Of a stretch of 64,000 nt of DNA, positions 11,066 through 22,662 are shown one piece after another. The notes under the pieces are model-generated. The model saw only the letters and a program-made list of their open reading frames with translations. It ran no database searches and was not told where the DNA came from. How positions within the stretch are numbered: the stretch's first letter is position 1; the number at the start of each line of letters is the position of its first letter. The position numbers and the translations under genes were made by a program. Source of the stretch: Azolla caroliniana (taxonomy: Eukaryota > Polypodiophyta); contig JBHGNT010000003.1 of assembly GCA_043228905.1 (NCBI GenBank), positions 17,670,001 through 17,734,000 of the forward strand. Direction: 5' to 3'.

Positions 11066-12420
11066 CATTGCATAGGTTAACAAAATGCGTGAAAATAAAT
11101 AAGTAAATATATATAATTATAATAATAATAGCAGTAACGCACAATGAAATTTGAGTGGAAAAAATAAAAGCATCCAAGATTGGAAAAAGAATCACCCTAA
11201 ATTGGGGGCACAAAAGCCAAATTTATTTAGAATTTTTACATCAAATTTATTTATTTATATATATTTCTATTTTTTAAAATTTTTTGGGTCACAATCTACT
11301 ATAGCCTGTAACCTACATGAGATAACCTACAACAGGTAAGGGAGACTTGTTAATTAATGTTAAGCAAAATTAAAATTCTAACAATCTTATTGTCACCATA
11401 TCAAACGAATGGAACTATTGGATGTTATGGTGAAGGAGTCTCTACTTACTAGATTGTGGATAACATCCAATCCAAAGTTAAAGGAGGGCTCACTTGGATC
11501 TTGAAACATGGCAAATCCTCTTTGACATATGCACATCATGTCAATTCTCAAACCATCTTTCTGTGCATCAAAAACCATTTTCAAATTGCTACCCTTCTCG
11601 ATAGAGTTTTGATCCTTCCGAACCTTGAATTTGAATACAATTATGATAGAGTACTCAACATACCTTAAAATGCAGAATTGTCTTGGTGAGAAACGAGTGA
11701 TTTTGTTTGATAAATATCTATGCTCCCACCTTAGCAACTTCCACGTGAATAATTTTTTGTGTTATATGCATGGAATGCTACTTGGATGCCAACCATGAAC
11801 AGAAGTTAAAGAAGCTAGGAGTAACTTGGGACAAGAAAGAAGGTGTTCGGTCAGAGGATCCTAAGTTTCCATCTCATCCTCACAAGCCAGAAATAAAAAT
11901 TAAATTTAGTTGTGATGAAGATGCAATTGGTATCGAAGATGTATTCTATGCGGAATCCAAAAGTTGAAGCTGAATGGGTTGGCCAAGCCCGGAGGTCCCC
12001 TTTCACATACGCGCAAAAGTCACTGGCAACCTCACAACTACATTGTTGCTACTGTTGAGAGTGATGAGTGGGTTGGCCAAGATCGGAGGTCCCCTTTCAC
12101 ATACGCACAAAAGCCATTTGCAACCTCCCAACTACATCAGGGGAAAAATTTCTGTAGCTCTTCATTTTCAGACGTGATGGGTTTCCATCTGTTTGGTAAG
12201 AGCATTTGGGGGGACAAACCAGTTTAGAGATCGGGTACGGTTGGGGTTTAAAAAAACGTCCCAAAACAAGGTTTGAGTTTGGGCAAGGCCAAACCGGGTA
12301 AAGCCGAAACTGAACCAATCCGCTGTTGCCGATTCCTAGTGGGATAACAAAACAAATTACAATATATGTATGTAGTGTGATATACATATTACATACATAT
12401 ATATTTATTTATACACTACA
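10081..12420. other. Intergenic, no gene recognised
   Basis: AT-rich sequence with no convincing host gene. It has an (AT)n run at about 11037-11064. A 65-codon frame at 11770-11967 (MECYLDANHEQKLKKLG start, charged and soluble in character) might be a gene fragment, but I do not recognise it and it has no supported exon borders. A near-identical pair of about 75-bp segments containing TCCCCTTTCACATACGC occurs at 11976-12050 and 12068-12140. Confidence 0.5.
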
Positions 12421-12506
12421 TTGTTTTGTTATCACATAAACATATGTATACATTTTGCATTTCTATTTCTTCACTTCTTTTGATCCACAAGGTGGGGTGT
12501 ACATTG

Positions 12507-12507
<1 letters not shown>

Positions 12508-12604
<97 letters not shown>

Positions 12605-12662
12605 CACACACACACACAGTCTCTCTCTCTCTCTCTCTCTCAAACACACACACACACACACA
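12508..12662. repeat. (CA)n(CT)n compound microsatellite upstream of TROL
   Basis: About 27 CA units pass into about 20 CT units, then a shorter CA run, a second CT run and a final CA run ending near 12662. It ends about 65 bases before the TROL start codon, so it is probably in the promoter or 5' UTR. Length variation here could alter transcript leaders. It also creates long spurious frames of Thr-His and Leu-Ser repeats on the plus strand. Confidence 0.95.
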
Positions 12663-12728
12663 GTGACACACAGAGACACACAGAGACACACATACTCTGT
12701 TTCTTTCTGATTTTTCTTGCTTCTGGCT

Positions 12729-15700
12729 ATGGCTATGGAGCTCTTTACTCCACCTTCCCCTTCCCCTTCTTCCCTAATCTCATCCCCATTTAAACCCAAA
12801 CCCAATTCTATCGTCTTCTCCCCATCCACAACACCTCCAAATCGCCCCTCATCATCGCCATCGCCATCATCATCATCATCATCATCATCATCGACTGCTA
12901 CCAGTACCAGTACCACCACAACCTCCTCCTCTGTTTCTGCCATTGCTGCTGCATTTCCATCGCTCTCCTCCGCTTTCTTTTTCCCGCTTGTAGGCCCCGC
13001 CTCTGCCACTGTCTCCTACGACGACATTGTCGCCCCCGGCACCACATCTGAGGGAACCATTGATGCCACATCCGCATTTGATGCAGCTTCTCCATTGCCT
13101 TCGTTGGACCTGGACCTTGGTGGCATTGTGGATTCCGTGTCAGGGTTCGTGTCTGAGAATCCTGTGGCCGTGATCGGTGGGATCGCGGCGATAGGTATCC
13201 CTCTTCTCATTTCCCGCCTTTTCTTCTCGCAGGGAGAAGAGAAACCCTACGCCATTGTCTCCCCCAGGGAGGTCTTTAAGAAGCTGGAAACAAGCGGTGA
13301 AGATGGCTTCCTTCTCGATATAAGGACTGTCCAAGATGTGAAAATTGAAGGTAGTCCAGACCTCCGAAGCATCAAGAAGAGGTTCTTTCAAATCCCTTAT
13401 GTTGAAGATCAAGACGAGGTTTTCCTGAAGAAGCTTCTTTCCAAGTTCAAAGACCCGTCCAATACCACTCTCTACATTCTTGACCAGTACGCTGTCATCC
13501 ATACTACTCCTTTCTCCTTCTTCAATCTTCCTTTAATATGAAATGAAAGTCACGATCTTTGGTTTACATATATGATTAACTTAATATGAATGTATGTGTG
13601 TGTGTATACACATATAATGCACATAATTAAGGGCTTACACAATCGTGTGTAGATAATGGTTCATAGATCACAACTTACTTATTATTGATCAATCAAATGA
13701 ACATACTCCTAAGTTGTGACCTTTCGGATAGAAATGCCATGTTTGATACATCAAATCTCTAATAAGATGGAACTCAAATCAAGAAGAAGTGCTTGGAATT
13801 TTTTTTCTCCTATGAAATTTTCGTAGATCAATGAGACATATAGAGGAGAAGTAGAGCTTAATATCATCAAGAGCTTCATTTATCTAGCATATTGTAAGCT
13901 ATGATCCTCCCGATATATTTGTTTCAAAACATTCCTAGCATTAGATTAAGTGATGAAAATATAGACTGTATTAGATGCTAGGATTAGTGTTATTATCATG
14001 GAAAATGTAGACTGTGGATATGTTTATGAGGTTAGCTAAGCTCCTCTTGAATGTTTGTCTGGCTAAGCATGATACTAGCTTTGAGATATACATTTTGAAT
14101 GTACCATTAGGCTACACAATTAAAATGTGAACTTCAGATGCATGTATTAGAGTAGTTTTCTATCTCTTGTTTTGGCATCATATGATACTAACAAACTTAC
14201 TACCTCTTTATCTGGCATCATGTGATACGGGCAAACTTACTACCTCTTAATGTGGCCAAAGAAGATATCCTAGCAAACTTACTACCTCTTAATGTGGCGA
14301 AAGAAGATATCCTAGCGGGGATAAGAAAACATATTGACTATCTTTTATGATGAACATGTTCTGGAATGATGCCTGACAATGTTTGTGAAACATGTAAGCA
14401 TTTCTAGTACTAACCAACACCATAAGTGAAACATGATACAAAAAAGTTCAAAAGATTTGCCCCAATTGTACTTTTAAGTATTTTACGAGCCAATCACTTA
14501 TACTTGGTTGAAATGATTAGTCCCGGTTGTATTTTTAAGTGTTTTGCAACCCAATCAGTTATGCTTAGTGAGTCCCTGAGCTTTATGAATTATCATCACA
14601 GATGTATGTATCTTTTGGTAATGATTGCTTATCTTGCAAAAAACTTATGCAATCAGGTTTGATGGAAACTCTCTTTCTGTGGCCAAATTGGCTACTTCAA
14701 ATGGATTCAAGTTTGCCTATGCCATTAAGGATGGTGCTGAAGGTCCGAACGGATGGCGAGTAAGCACCGTCTTTTACCAGTGATTCTCACTTTCTGGTTC
14801 AAGATTTTTTCTCCCTCTCTAACAATATAATTTCTCCTGTTTGTTATCTGTAAAGAAAAATGAGCTTCCTTGGCTTCTTCCGCGCAAAGGTTTCACATTG
14901 GATATCGGTGCTTTGAAAGATGTGATTGATGGAACGTTTGGGGTAAGTTTTGTGTTTTGTAGCACCTGCTATGCATAGTGTAGGAGTAGTATACAAACTA
15001 TATCGATCGATTTCTTTATTTGGTTAAGACACTACTAGATCCAATGTTATGGAACTCTTATAACTCCATTGGTGATGTCCTTGTAGACTTAAGAACTTAA
15101 GACTAGAGTATTAAGACATGCTTCCTATGATTTTCCCCTATGGATAGTAAACTATCTAATAATCTATAAAGATCTCAAATGGACGAGTTTCTTTTCGTAG
15201 GAGAGTGGGAATTTGGTTCCGGCATCTCTAGGTGTGGCAGCGGCCGCTGGCGTCAGTTTTGTTCTGTTCTCTGAGGTAATGTTATATTTGCATTTGTAGG
15301 TTTTGTCATGATTTAAGCATTTCTAATGACTTCCTCTTTTGTATTAGGCTGAGACGGCATTGCAACTTCTGGGTTCAGCAGCACTTGTTCAGGTTTTCAT
15401 AAACAAGTTCCTGTTTGCAAAGGTAAAATAAAAAGAAAACAAATATCTTATAAAAGTGACAAATAAATGATCATTTATATGATGGGATAACAGAGAGCTG
15501 GTCTCAAAAGTACCCTTCATATTGTATAAGGGTACATTTCATATGTTATCCAATATGCAGGGTATTTTTGAGATTTTTCCGTAAAGAAATCAGCAAGCTG
15601 TTATTTTTTTTTCATATCAGAGTGCTTTTCATATATCACCCAGTTTCAGGGGTATTTTTGAAAAGTTTCCTATGTAAAGTTTTTGCCATATAACCTCTCG

Positions 15701-15837
15701 ACTCTCGGCATATAATGTTAGGATCGGCAAAAGACCCTGCAAGAGCTCCAACTTTTCCTCGACACCAAAGTTGCACCGAAAGAACTTGTCGATGAGTTCA
15801 AGGTAACATTTTTCCTAAACCAGATGTAACTTATGTA

Positions 15838-15918
<81 letters not shown>

Positions 15919-16718
15919 TAGATAGATAGACAAAAACTTTAGTGAAGGTAAGATCAATTTTTTTTCTACCCAAAACCTTTGGTGAATATATAACCTTAAA
16001 ATCAAAGTGATCTCCACAAATCCTTATTTCAAGTGATTTTTAAGTTGGCTAATAGGAATTTCAATAGAATTCTTTTGCCTATTGGTTATATGGCAGGGTG
16101 TTAGTGGATCACTCCTTGAAAAGTTTGAGGAAATAGCTCCAAGCCAGAAAAATGGGGCAGTCTTAAACATTAAAAGCCCACCAGAGGTGGAGGTGGAGAC
16201 AGAATCGGTGGCCACGGTTGTAGTGGATGAGAAAAACAATAGTGTGGAGGTTGACATTGTTGTGAAGGAGGAAGTGGATGTTGTTGTGAAGGAGAAAAAT
16301 GATAATGTGGAGATTAATGTTGTTGTGGAAGAGAAAAAAGAGACTGTGGCCATTGGTACCGTCCTCCCGAGCTCCTCAACCTCTTTGTCTCCTTATGCTC
16401 AGGTCTAAATCTCATTATCTTTTATCTTTTTGAATTTTAAGGTTGATATCCTTTTTGTGACAACCCATGATAGGGTTTAGGAATTTGAACTCTCGGGCGT
16501 ATGGTTTATAGGGCATTTTGCTTAAAAACTTCTAGGGTTATTTGTGTTATGCTATAATAACTATTAACTGAAACTTTTTTTAACAGTAGACTGAAGAAAA
16601 GAAAAGCATATATGCATTGCAGGTATTATAAGCTAACACAAAGTTTGGAAATGTTTTACCCCCCTTGCAGTTCCCAGATTTGAAGCCACCACCTCCTCCT
16701 ATGCCGACAAAAGCTTGA
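12729..16718 (+). CDS. TROL: Thylakoid rhodanese-like protein TROL (8 exons)
   Basis: TROL anchors ferredoxin-NADP+ reductase (FNR) at the thylakoid membrane and the inner envelope, near the end of linear photosynthetic electron transport. Inferred exons: 12729-13486, 14657-14759, 14856-14942, 15201-15275, 15348-15422, 15722-15802, 16097-16402 and 16671-16718. All introns are GT-AG and the frame is continuous, giving 510 residues (466 in Arabidopsis, from memory). ATG 12735 is an alternative start. The Ser/Pro/Thr-rich N-terminus fits a plastid transit peptide. A first membrane segment lies near residues 145-167, then a rhodanese-like domain near 176-300. The catalytic Cys position holds Asp (D252 in LYILDQFDG), as known for TROL, so no sulfurtransferase activity is expected. 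A second membrane region spans exons 4-5. Exon 7 encodes a Val/Glu/Lys-rich linker. Exon 8 encodes the proline-rich FNR-binding tail [15 protein letters not shown]. No disabling change is seen. Confidence 0.93.
14160..14330 (+). repeat. Degenerate tandem repeat in TROL intron 1
   Basis: A unit with the core AAACTTACTACCTCTTAATG is present three times between 14190 and 14330. A weaker earlier copy lies near 14160. It is confined to intron 1 and should not affect the protein. Confidence 0.7.
15836..15918 (+). repeat. (CATATA)n microsatellite in TROL intron 6
   Basis: About 13 perfect tandem copies of a six-base unit, CATATA, lie 35 bases after the exon 6 donor site and about 180 bases before the exon 7 acceptor at 16097. 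It is likely to vary in length. Confidence 0.95.
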
Positions 16719-18765
16719 AGCTTTTCCGGGAGATTTGTTTTCCTCTCATCGGTGCCATATCCTCTTGGGAGGAAGCAACTAGATACTGTTTGCTTCTCTA
16801 TTCAATGCGGATATTGGAAAAATCCGTTGAGTTTAAAAACCACGAGGCCATGTTTGTTGGTGTAGATTGATGCATTCTGATAAATGAAACCATCTCTCTT
16901 CGGCAACACACCTCATGCAATGTATTTATATTCCCACCCCCTTGTGAAGATATTCTTTGCTCTCAAAACTTCTCCATTTTCATTGTTATTCCCTCTTTTT
17001 TGGTTCTGTTTTCTCTTCTTAACATTTGGCGGATTCATTCCTCAAATTTGCTATCTTAGTGCACAATAAAAGCCATATTTTAAACTAGTTAAATATATAT
17101 CTTTCAGAAATCGGATACCCATTTTTGCAATCAGGGTTCCACGATCTTATCCATAGCTAATTTTCACTAACCCAACAGTAAGGTAATAATCTTATGCAAC
17201 GTTAAGCTTAAATGTTGTGATTAGGGTTCATGACATACCATACTCACTTATACCACAAATCATTTGATTATGAAATAAATAACTCGATGTAGTTAAGCAT
17301 CTATTTTTACGTGAGGAATCTCACTGTGATGTATCTTGTGATTCTGCATACCGCCCATTACATACATGTATATCTTCTATAGAATTAACCTTAAATGTTT
17401 TGATTAGGGTTCATTGCAAACTAAAGAACATACCACCTTATAACACATTTCATTTGATTATATAGAAAATATATCTACTTAAATAAGAAACCTGAGAAAT
17501 ATCTCTATATGTAAACAGCCACTACAGACATGAACATTTTCCGCAGTTTTTGAGGAAAGTTTTCCATCCTATACAAAACCTTGTACATATTAATACGTGT
17601 AACAAAATTGGAGTACAAAAATGTCCCATTGAAATCAACACAAATATTGGAGCATTGTATGTGCTAGAGAGACACCAGAGTAGCCTTCTTTTTATGGTTT
17701 CTAGTAACACTTTTATTACTAGTGGGAAACCTCAAAATGAGGTTAAAAACCCACAAAGAATAAAGAGAAGTATACAAGTGTCGATTAGACCAAAGTGGCC
17801 TTCACATACATAGTCATGACATTCTTCTTTGGACATAATTGCCGCTCAGGCTGAAAAGGCATTGGAGTTGCCAAGAGTGGAGTTGAAGTTACAAAGTTGA
17901 TAAAACCTTGGTAGGTATGCAACCACTAAAAAGGGGCCATATCATGTCGATTTAATAAAGCAAGGAATCTTGCTTCACATTCCCTTAATCTCTATTGAAT
18001 ATCAGCCCTGTTCTTTTTCTCCCTCTCAAAAGTACTTATATTATTAGAAATACCAATGAGAAACCTAATGTCTCATAAAAAACTCCAAACCAAAAAACCC
18101 TAACTTCATATACAAAGCGAACCACAAACAAGAACCCCTAACTCTTGATAGAGAAAAAGCCACAAATCCGCAACCCAAATTCTTTATTCCTTCCAAAATT
18201 CCATATCCCCTCACCCCACAAAAACCTTCCCCTCTTTTTGATCCCCTTCAACCTTCCCCTAGTCCCTTTTCTTTTCCATTCTATATTTTTTTCTACTTGA
18301 GGTCACCAAAATTTTGATCAAGTTGAAAAAGAATCTTTATGGAATCTTTTAGATTCTTAGGATTTAGGTAGAATAAATCGTACCTGACAAATTTCTTTCC
18401 CTTGTTTATGTTGACTTGCTTGTGATGAAGCACACAAGAAGGCAAAAAGGGCGATTGCTGACACGATAGCTCTCTTGAGCTCTTAGACTTTTTTATTTTT
18501 ATTTTTAAGGGATTTTCTTCATAGTATTAAGAAAAAACGCCCAAAGGCGCTACAACTTGAACCTAGTTGGCAAGGAGGTTACAACTTTTCTTATACAATG
18601 ATGTAAAATAATCCTAGGACCAAATTTCGAACTTTGTAGAAGATGTTTACATTTATTGATATTCAAGAAAGAGTTCATGGAAGTCGATATTGCCATTGAG
18701 GCTCTTGAGTTGACATTGTAAACAGGGGCAACTTTTTCCATAAGTGAAGAAGCTTTTTCCTTTTC
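16719..18765. other. TROL 3' flank and intergenic DNA
   Basis: The first few hundred bases after the TROL stop are the probable 3' UTR. AATAAA at about 17066 and the related AAATGAAA near 16882 are possible polyadenylation signals, but plant signals are loose and this is not decisive. Beyond about 17100 the DNA is AT-rich. Two related stretches with GATTAGGGTTCAT lie near 17220 and 17402. No gene is recognised. Confidence 0.5.
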
Positions 18766-18769
18766 TTGT

Positions 18770-19300
18770 TCACAATATCTGGGGAACCCTGCATATTATC
18801 ATACTGGCCACAGACTATTGCCAACAAGTTCACCTATATCTCTAACAAAACATTTGAGAGATGAATGTCTACCGCATCATAAAGTCGGTTACATCGATAT
18901 TTCCATAATGCCCATAATGCCCATAATGCCCATAATGTTATTGTGGTCTCTGTTTTCCAAATCTGGACAGATCGCACTTGCTTTGAGGTTGTTGGAAGGG
19001 ACTAACTTATATCAATCGTATATTATGTATTGTCATTGCCTCATGAACATCGTTTGCCTCATACAACATCAAGTTGGAATGTAATACTCCCCACATCGCT
19101 GATCCCCATGAGAATAGGCAACCGACATTGATTGTTAGGAATAAAGAAATGACTTTCTTCCATACTTGTTGAGCAAAGAGACAAGACCATAGGACATGCT
19201 TGGTAGTCTCTTGAGGTTCATGGCAAAAGCCACATTGCCGCAAATTGGGTGCTACAGTCCCTTGAATGACCAACTGTTAGTGCCATATGCACCAATAACC
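18770..19300 (-). pseudogene. L1-type LINE ORF2 C-terminus (zf-RVT)
   Basis: The minus strand carries the zinc-binding region found after the RT of plant L1 elements. The motif is CGFCHEPQETTKHVLWSCLF followed by AQQVW, a C-x2-C...H-x4-C arrangement. Lower down, WKYRCNRLYD and a Ser/Asn-rich tail fit the L1 C-terminus. There is a four-fold ten-base repeat (CCATAATGCC) at about 18907-18938. It is probably the 3' continuation of the RT fragment at 20978-21440, separated from it by the repeat array and another insertion. Confidence 0.75.
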
Positions 19301-19333
19301 ATGGAAAGAGAATAAATTTAGTTGGACCCTTGA

Positions 19334-19717
19334 ATGACCAGATCCATTTCTAGTAGGTTCTCAAATGCAAAGTTGAGATACCCCAATTGGTCTAATGTTT
19401 CTGAGGTGCTGGTATCGTTACATTCCGAGAGAGCAGTAATGATCTTCCAAGTCTTATTGAGTACTGAAAGAAGGGGACCTTTACAATCATTTCCCTTTAC
19501 AATTAACGTATTAGGACAATCATTTTCGAAGTTTATGCCATCATCTTCATACCCATTAGATGAACTAGTAAGAGTTTATGAGGTCTCATCCTCATCATCA
19601 ATGACAACTAATGCACTTTCTTCATTCAATTGCAATCCAACCTCATCGAGGTTAGGAGTCACGCTTCTTGTTTTTCTTTGTGTTGTGTTTGAAGTCACAT
19701 TCGAGATCCTCTTTTAG
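19334..19717 (-). pseudogene. Unrecognised acidic reading frame
   Basis: Minus-strand frame of about 125 codons with one stop near 19580. It encodes a Ser/Asp/Glu-rich region (DDEDET, NGYEDDGINFEND) followed by KTWKIITALSECNDTSTSET and LGYLNFAFENLLEMDLVI. Codon use looks more protein-like than the flanks, but I do not recognise the family. It could be a LINE spacer region, a captured gene fragment or chance. Confidence 0.3.
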
Positions 19718-19884
19718 TACCTTCATTGTGGTTTGTTGCGGACAACTTGTTTTGGTCAAAGATAAGTCATACACTAGTATATAAACATTATCCAATGTAA
19801 GAGTAGATGTGCTTGATGCATTCTTTCTTCTTAACTTTTTGGTTATGATATTTAATTATGTACTTTCTATTTACAATATTTGAT

Positions 19885-20975
19885 TATTTGATGCACTGCA
19901 TCGGATTTCAGTTGAAAGTCCACCTTTTCTTATTTGTTTCCTAATTTCCTAATTTTTTTATTTTTTCCATAAATAAATAAATAAAAATTGAAAAAATGGA
20001 TTTTCAATGGAAATCCCATGTAGTGCATTGGAGTTTAGTTGAAAATCCACTTTTTCTTATTTGTTTCCAAATTTTCTTATTTTTGAAATTGTTTTGTATT
20101 TTTTGAATTTTTTTTATTTTTCCCATAGAAAAATAAATAAACATTGAAAAAATGGATTTTCGATGGAAATCCAATGCACTACATCGAATTTTGGTTGAAA
20201 GTCTATTTTTTCTTATTTTTTGATCTTTTTGTATTATGTTTGATTTTTTTAATTTTTCTCATAAATAAATAAATAAACATTGAAAAAATGGATTTTCGAT
20301 GGAAATCCAATGCACTACATCGAATTTTGGTTGAAAGTCTATTTTTTCTTATTTTTTGATCTTTTTGTATTATGTTTGATTTTTTTAATTTTTCTCATAA
20401 ATAAATAAATAAAAATTGAAAAAGTGGATTTTCAACGAAAATCCAATGGACTGTTGCAAGTCCACTTTTTCTTATTTGTTTCCAAATTTTCTTATTTTTT
20501 GAATTTTTTTTTGTATTTTGTTTGAATTGTTTTATTTTTCCCATAAATAAATAAATAAATAAATAATTGAAAAAATGGATATTCAATGGAAATCCAATGC
20601 AGTGCATTGGATTTCAATTGAAAATCCACTTTTTCTTATTTGTTTTCAAATTTTCTTATCTTTTTTATTTTTTCCATAAAAGAAATGTTAAAAATAAAAA
20701 TATCATGGATTGTGGCCATTTAAAATGATGTATTTTGAACGGAAATTCAATGTAGTGCATCAGATTTCCGTTGAAAGTCCAAGATTATTCTTTTATTCTT
20801 TTCATTTATCATGGATTTTCAACTGAAATCCGATGCAATGCATCAGATTTCCGTTGAAAATGCAATATATTTTTTATTATTTCATTGTTTTATGAAAAAA
20901 CTAAAAGAAATTTGGATTTTCAATTGAAATCCAATGCAGTGCATCATATTTTAGCTAAAAATCCATTTATTTTTT
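19885..20975. repeat. Palindrome-rich AT tandem array
   Basis: About nine copies of a roughly 50-bp imperfect palindrome, centred on TGCA(G/C)TGCAT-like sequence with arms GGATTTTCAATGGAAATCC and its complement, alternate with T/A-rich spacers containing CTTATTTG and CATAAATAAATAAA. Copies start near 19890, 20001, 20155, 20290, 20425, 20577, 20728, 20813 and 20914. Two adjacent units (about 20142-20276 and 20277-20411, 135 bp) are almost identical, showing recent tandem duplication. The array lies between two parts of an L1 relic. Confidence 0.85.
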
Positions 20976-20977
20976 TT

Positions 20978-21440
20978 TTAATGATCAAGCCATTGGAAAG
21001 AAAGATCTGGATACCACACAGGGTGAGTTTCTACACCCACCCAAAGGCCAACTGACTTATTCCAGTTAAGTGATGCAAGTGTAGCATATGACAAAACCTG
21101 CAAAACATTTTTTACCTGGCCGAGATTACCAATCTCCCCGTCAACATAGAGGGTTGTATCATCTGCAAACTCAACATCCACTATAGTGGACTTTGTAATA
21201 GGTAATACTATGCCTTTAATACCAACAGTTGACGATCTTAGGTAGGAGGACAAAGCTTCCCCAAACAAGATAAAAAGAAATGGGGCAAGAGGGAATACTT
21301 GCCTAACAGACTTGGAGATAGGAAATAATGTCCCGTATTCTCCAGCGAACAAAACTGAACTAGAAGCATGCTTGTAAAGGGCTGAAACACTTTTTATCCA
21401 TGCGGTAGGAAAACCTAATCTTGACTGTACTGCCCTTGAG
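20978..21440 (-). pseudogene. L1-type LINE reverse transcriptase fragment
   Basis: Minus-strand reading gives SVRQVFPLAPFLFILFGEAL, then EFADDTTLYVDGE and LASLNWNKSVGLWVG. The family normally has R-Q-G-C-P-L-S/A-P and F-A-D-D, so the RT catalytic box is recognisable (FADD) but the QGCP Gly-Cys is lost as QVF. The upstream part, up to 21440, has RLGFPTAWI and LYKHASSSV. No 5' part of the LINE was found beyond this point. Confidence 0.82.
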
Positions 21441-21819
21441 CTCTTAGACTTCTAAAACACGATGGAGACAATGAGGGGAGAACCTTTCTTTATATAGTCA
21501 AATTTTAAAAATAAATAAATAAAATTTAAAATTATATATTTAAATTTTAAAAATAAATAAATAAATTAAAAAATCCAATAATTAAATACGATGAAAGGTT
21601 ATTTTCAAAAGTTTGGTTTATTTCTAGAAATTTGGTTTATTTTCAAATTTTTGCCTCACTTTCCCAATATTTTCAAATGTTTCTAAAATTACCTAATTGT
21701 AATTCGAACTAATTCCAATTTTGACGTCACTTGTTATTAGTTACTTAAATATTTACTAGTTATATAATAGTGAATGTGATATACATAGTTATTAATAATA
21801 ATTAGAAAGAAGGTGTTGC

Positions 21820-22047
21820 AACAACTCAGGCTATTCATGATGTCTTCTGCTTCGAGTTGAACGTCTTTATTTTTTGTGGACCCTTACACTTTATCGAACA
21901 ACTCAGGCTATTCACGATGTCTTCTACATCAAGTAGAACATCTTTATTTTCTGTGGACCCTTATGCTTTATCAAACAACTCAAGCTATTCACGATGTCTT
22001 TGGCTTTGAGTAGAACATCTTTATTTTTTGTGGACCCTTACTGTGTC
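21820..22047 (+). repeat. 77-bp tandem repeat, three copies
   Basis: Three successive units of about 77 bp each begin CAACTCAGGCTATTCATGAT (with small changes) and contain TTTGTGGACCCTTAC. They lie near 21820, 21897 and 21974. No protein is encoded. Confidence 0.85.
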
Positions 22048-22594
22048 GTGCCTTTCAGCTCCGGATCGTTGCGTGAGTCGGGTGGGAACCGCCGAGGTTT
22101 TGGACTAGGAGGAAGAAAAATACAAATAAGGCTAGTAAAGAATAGGTATAAAGAGAAGTAAGATAGCAATCTCGTGAATCCCACGAGTTTAGTGTATTTA
22201 AAACAATATTTAGATTATAAGAGTAATTTAGATGGCAAAATTCGTGAATCCCACGAATATTTTAGATTGATTGATCATTATAGAAAAATAATCAACAAAA
22301 ACTACAATGTGCTCCCCATCCTTATATAGTGATGGGAGAGACTAAGCATAGCTACATGCTTTTTTTCTAATATGTTCATGCACACTAAATGTGCATGTGA
22401 TGCTTTTCTAATCCTTGCTTTTATTTGCTAAATATAGTGCTCATGCACGCTAGATGTGCATGAGTCACTTTTTAGTTGCTTGTGTTTTTCTATAAAATAT
22501 TCACGCACTCTAAAAATGCATCATTTACCTTTTAATAAAGGTAGGCGCAAATAAAGCACTTATAGTTATTAAATCTATTTATAAAACACTAAAG

Positions 22595-22662
22595 ATAAGG
22601 TAGCATAATGGTAAAGTTGAGGTTTGGCTACGTGGAGGTATAGGGTTTGAATCTTGCCTTAT
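22595..22662 (+). repeat. Possible tRNA-derived SINE head
   Basis: GGTAGCATAATGGTAAAG resembles a Pol III A box and GGTTTGAATCTTG resembles a B box about 35 bases downstream. The cloverleaf cannot be closed convincingly and no 3' tail with a poly(A) or target duplication was identified. It could be chance similarity. Confidence 0.3.

Noticed and set aside
12717-12728. Earlier start of TROL at a TTG (four codons upstream).
   Set aside because: Plant nuclear genes use ATG. ATG at 12729 (or 12735) is the natural start.
12416-13009. 197-codon minus-strand frame opposite TROL exon 1.
   Set aside because: It consists of microsatellite translation (VCVCV, RERER) and the complement of a Ser codon run (DDDD).
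13487-13541. Exon 1 of TROL reading on to a stop at 13541.
   Set aside because: A GT donor at 13487 and the acceptor before 14657 restore the conserved DQFDGNS motif. The read-through is intron sequence.
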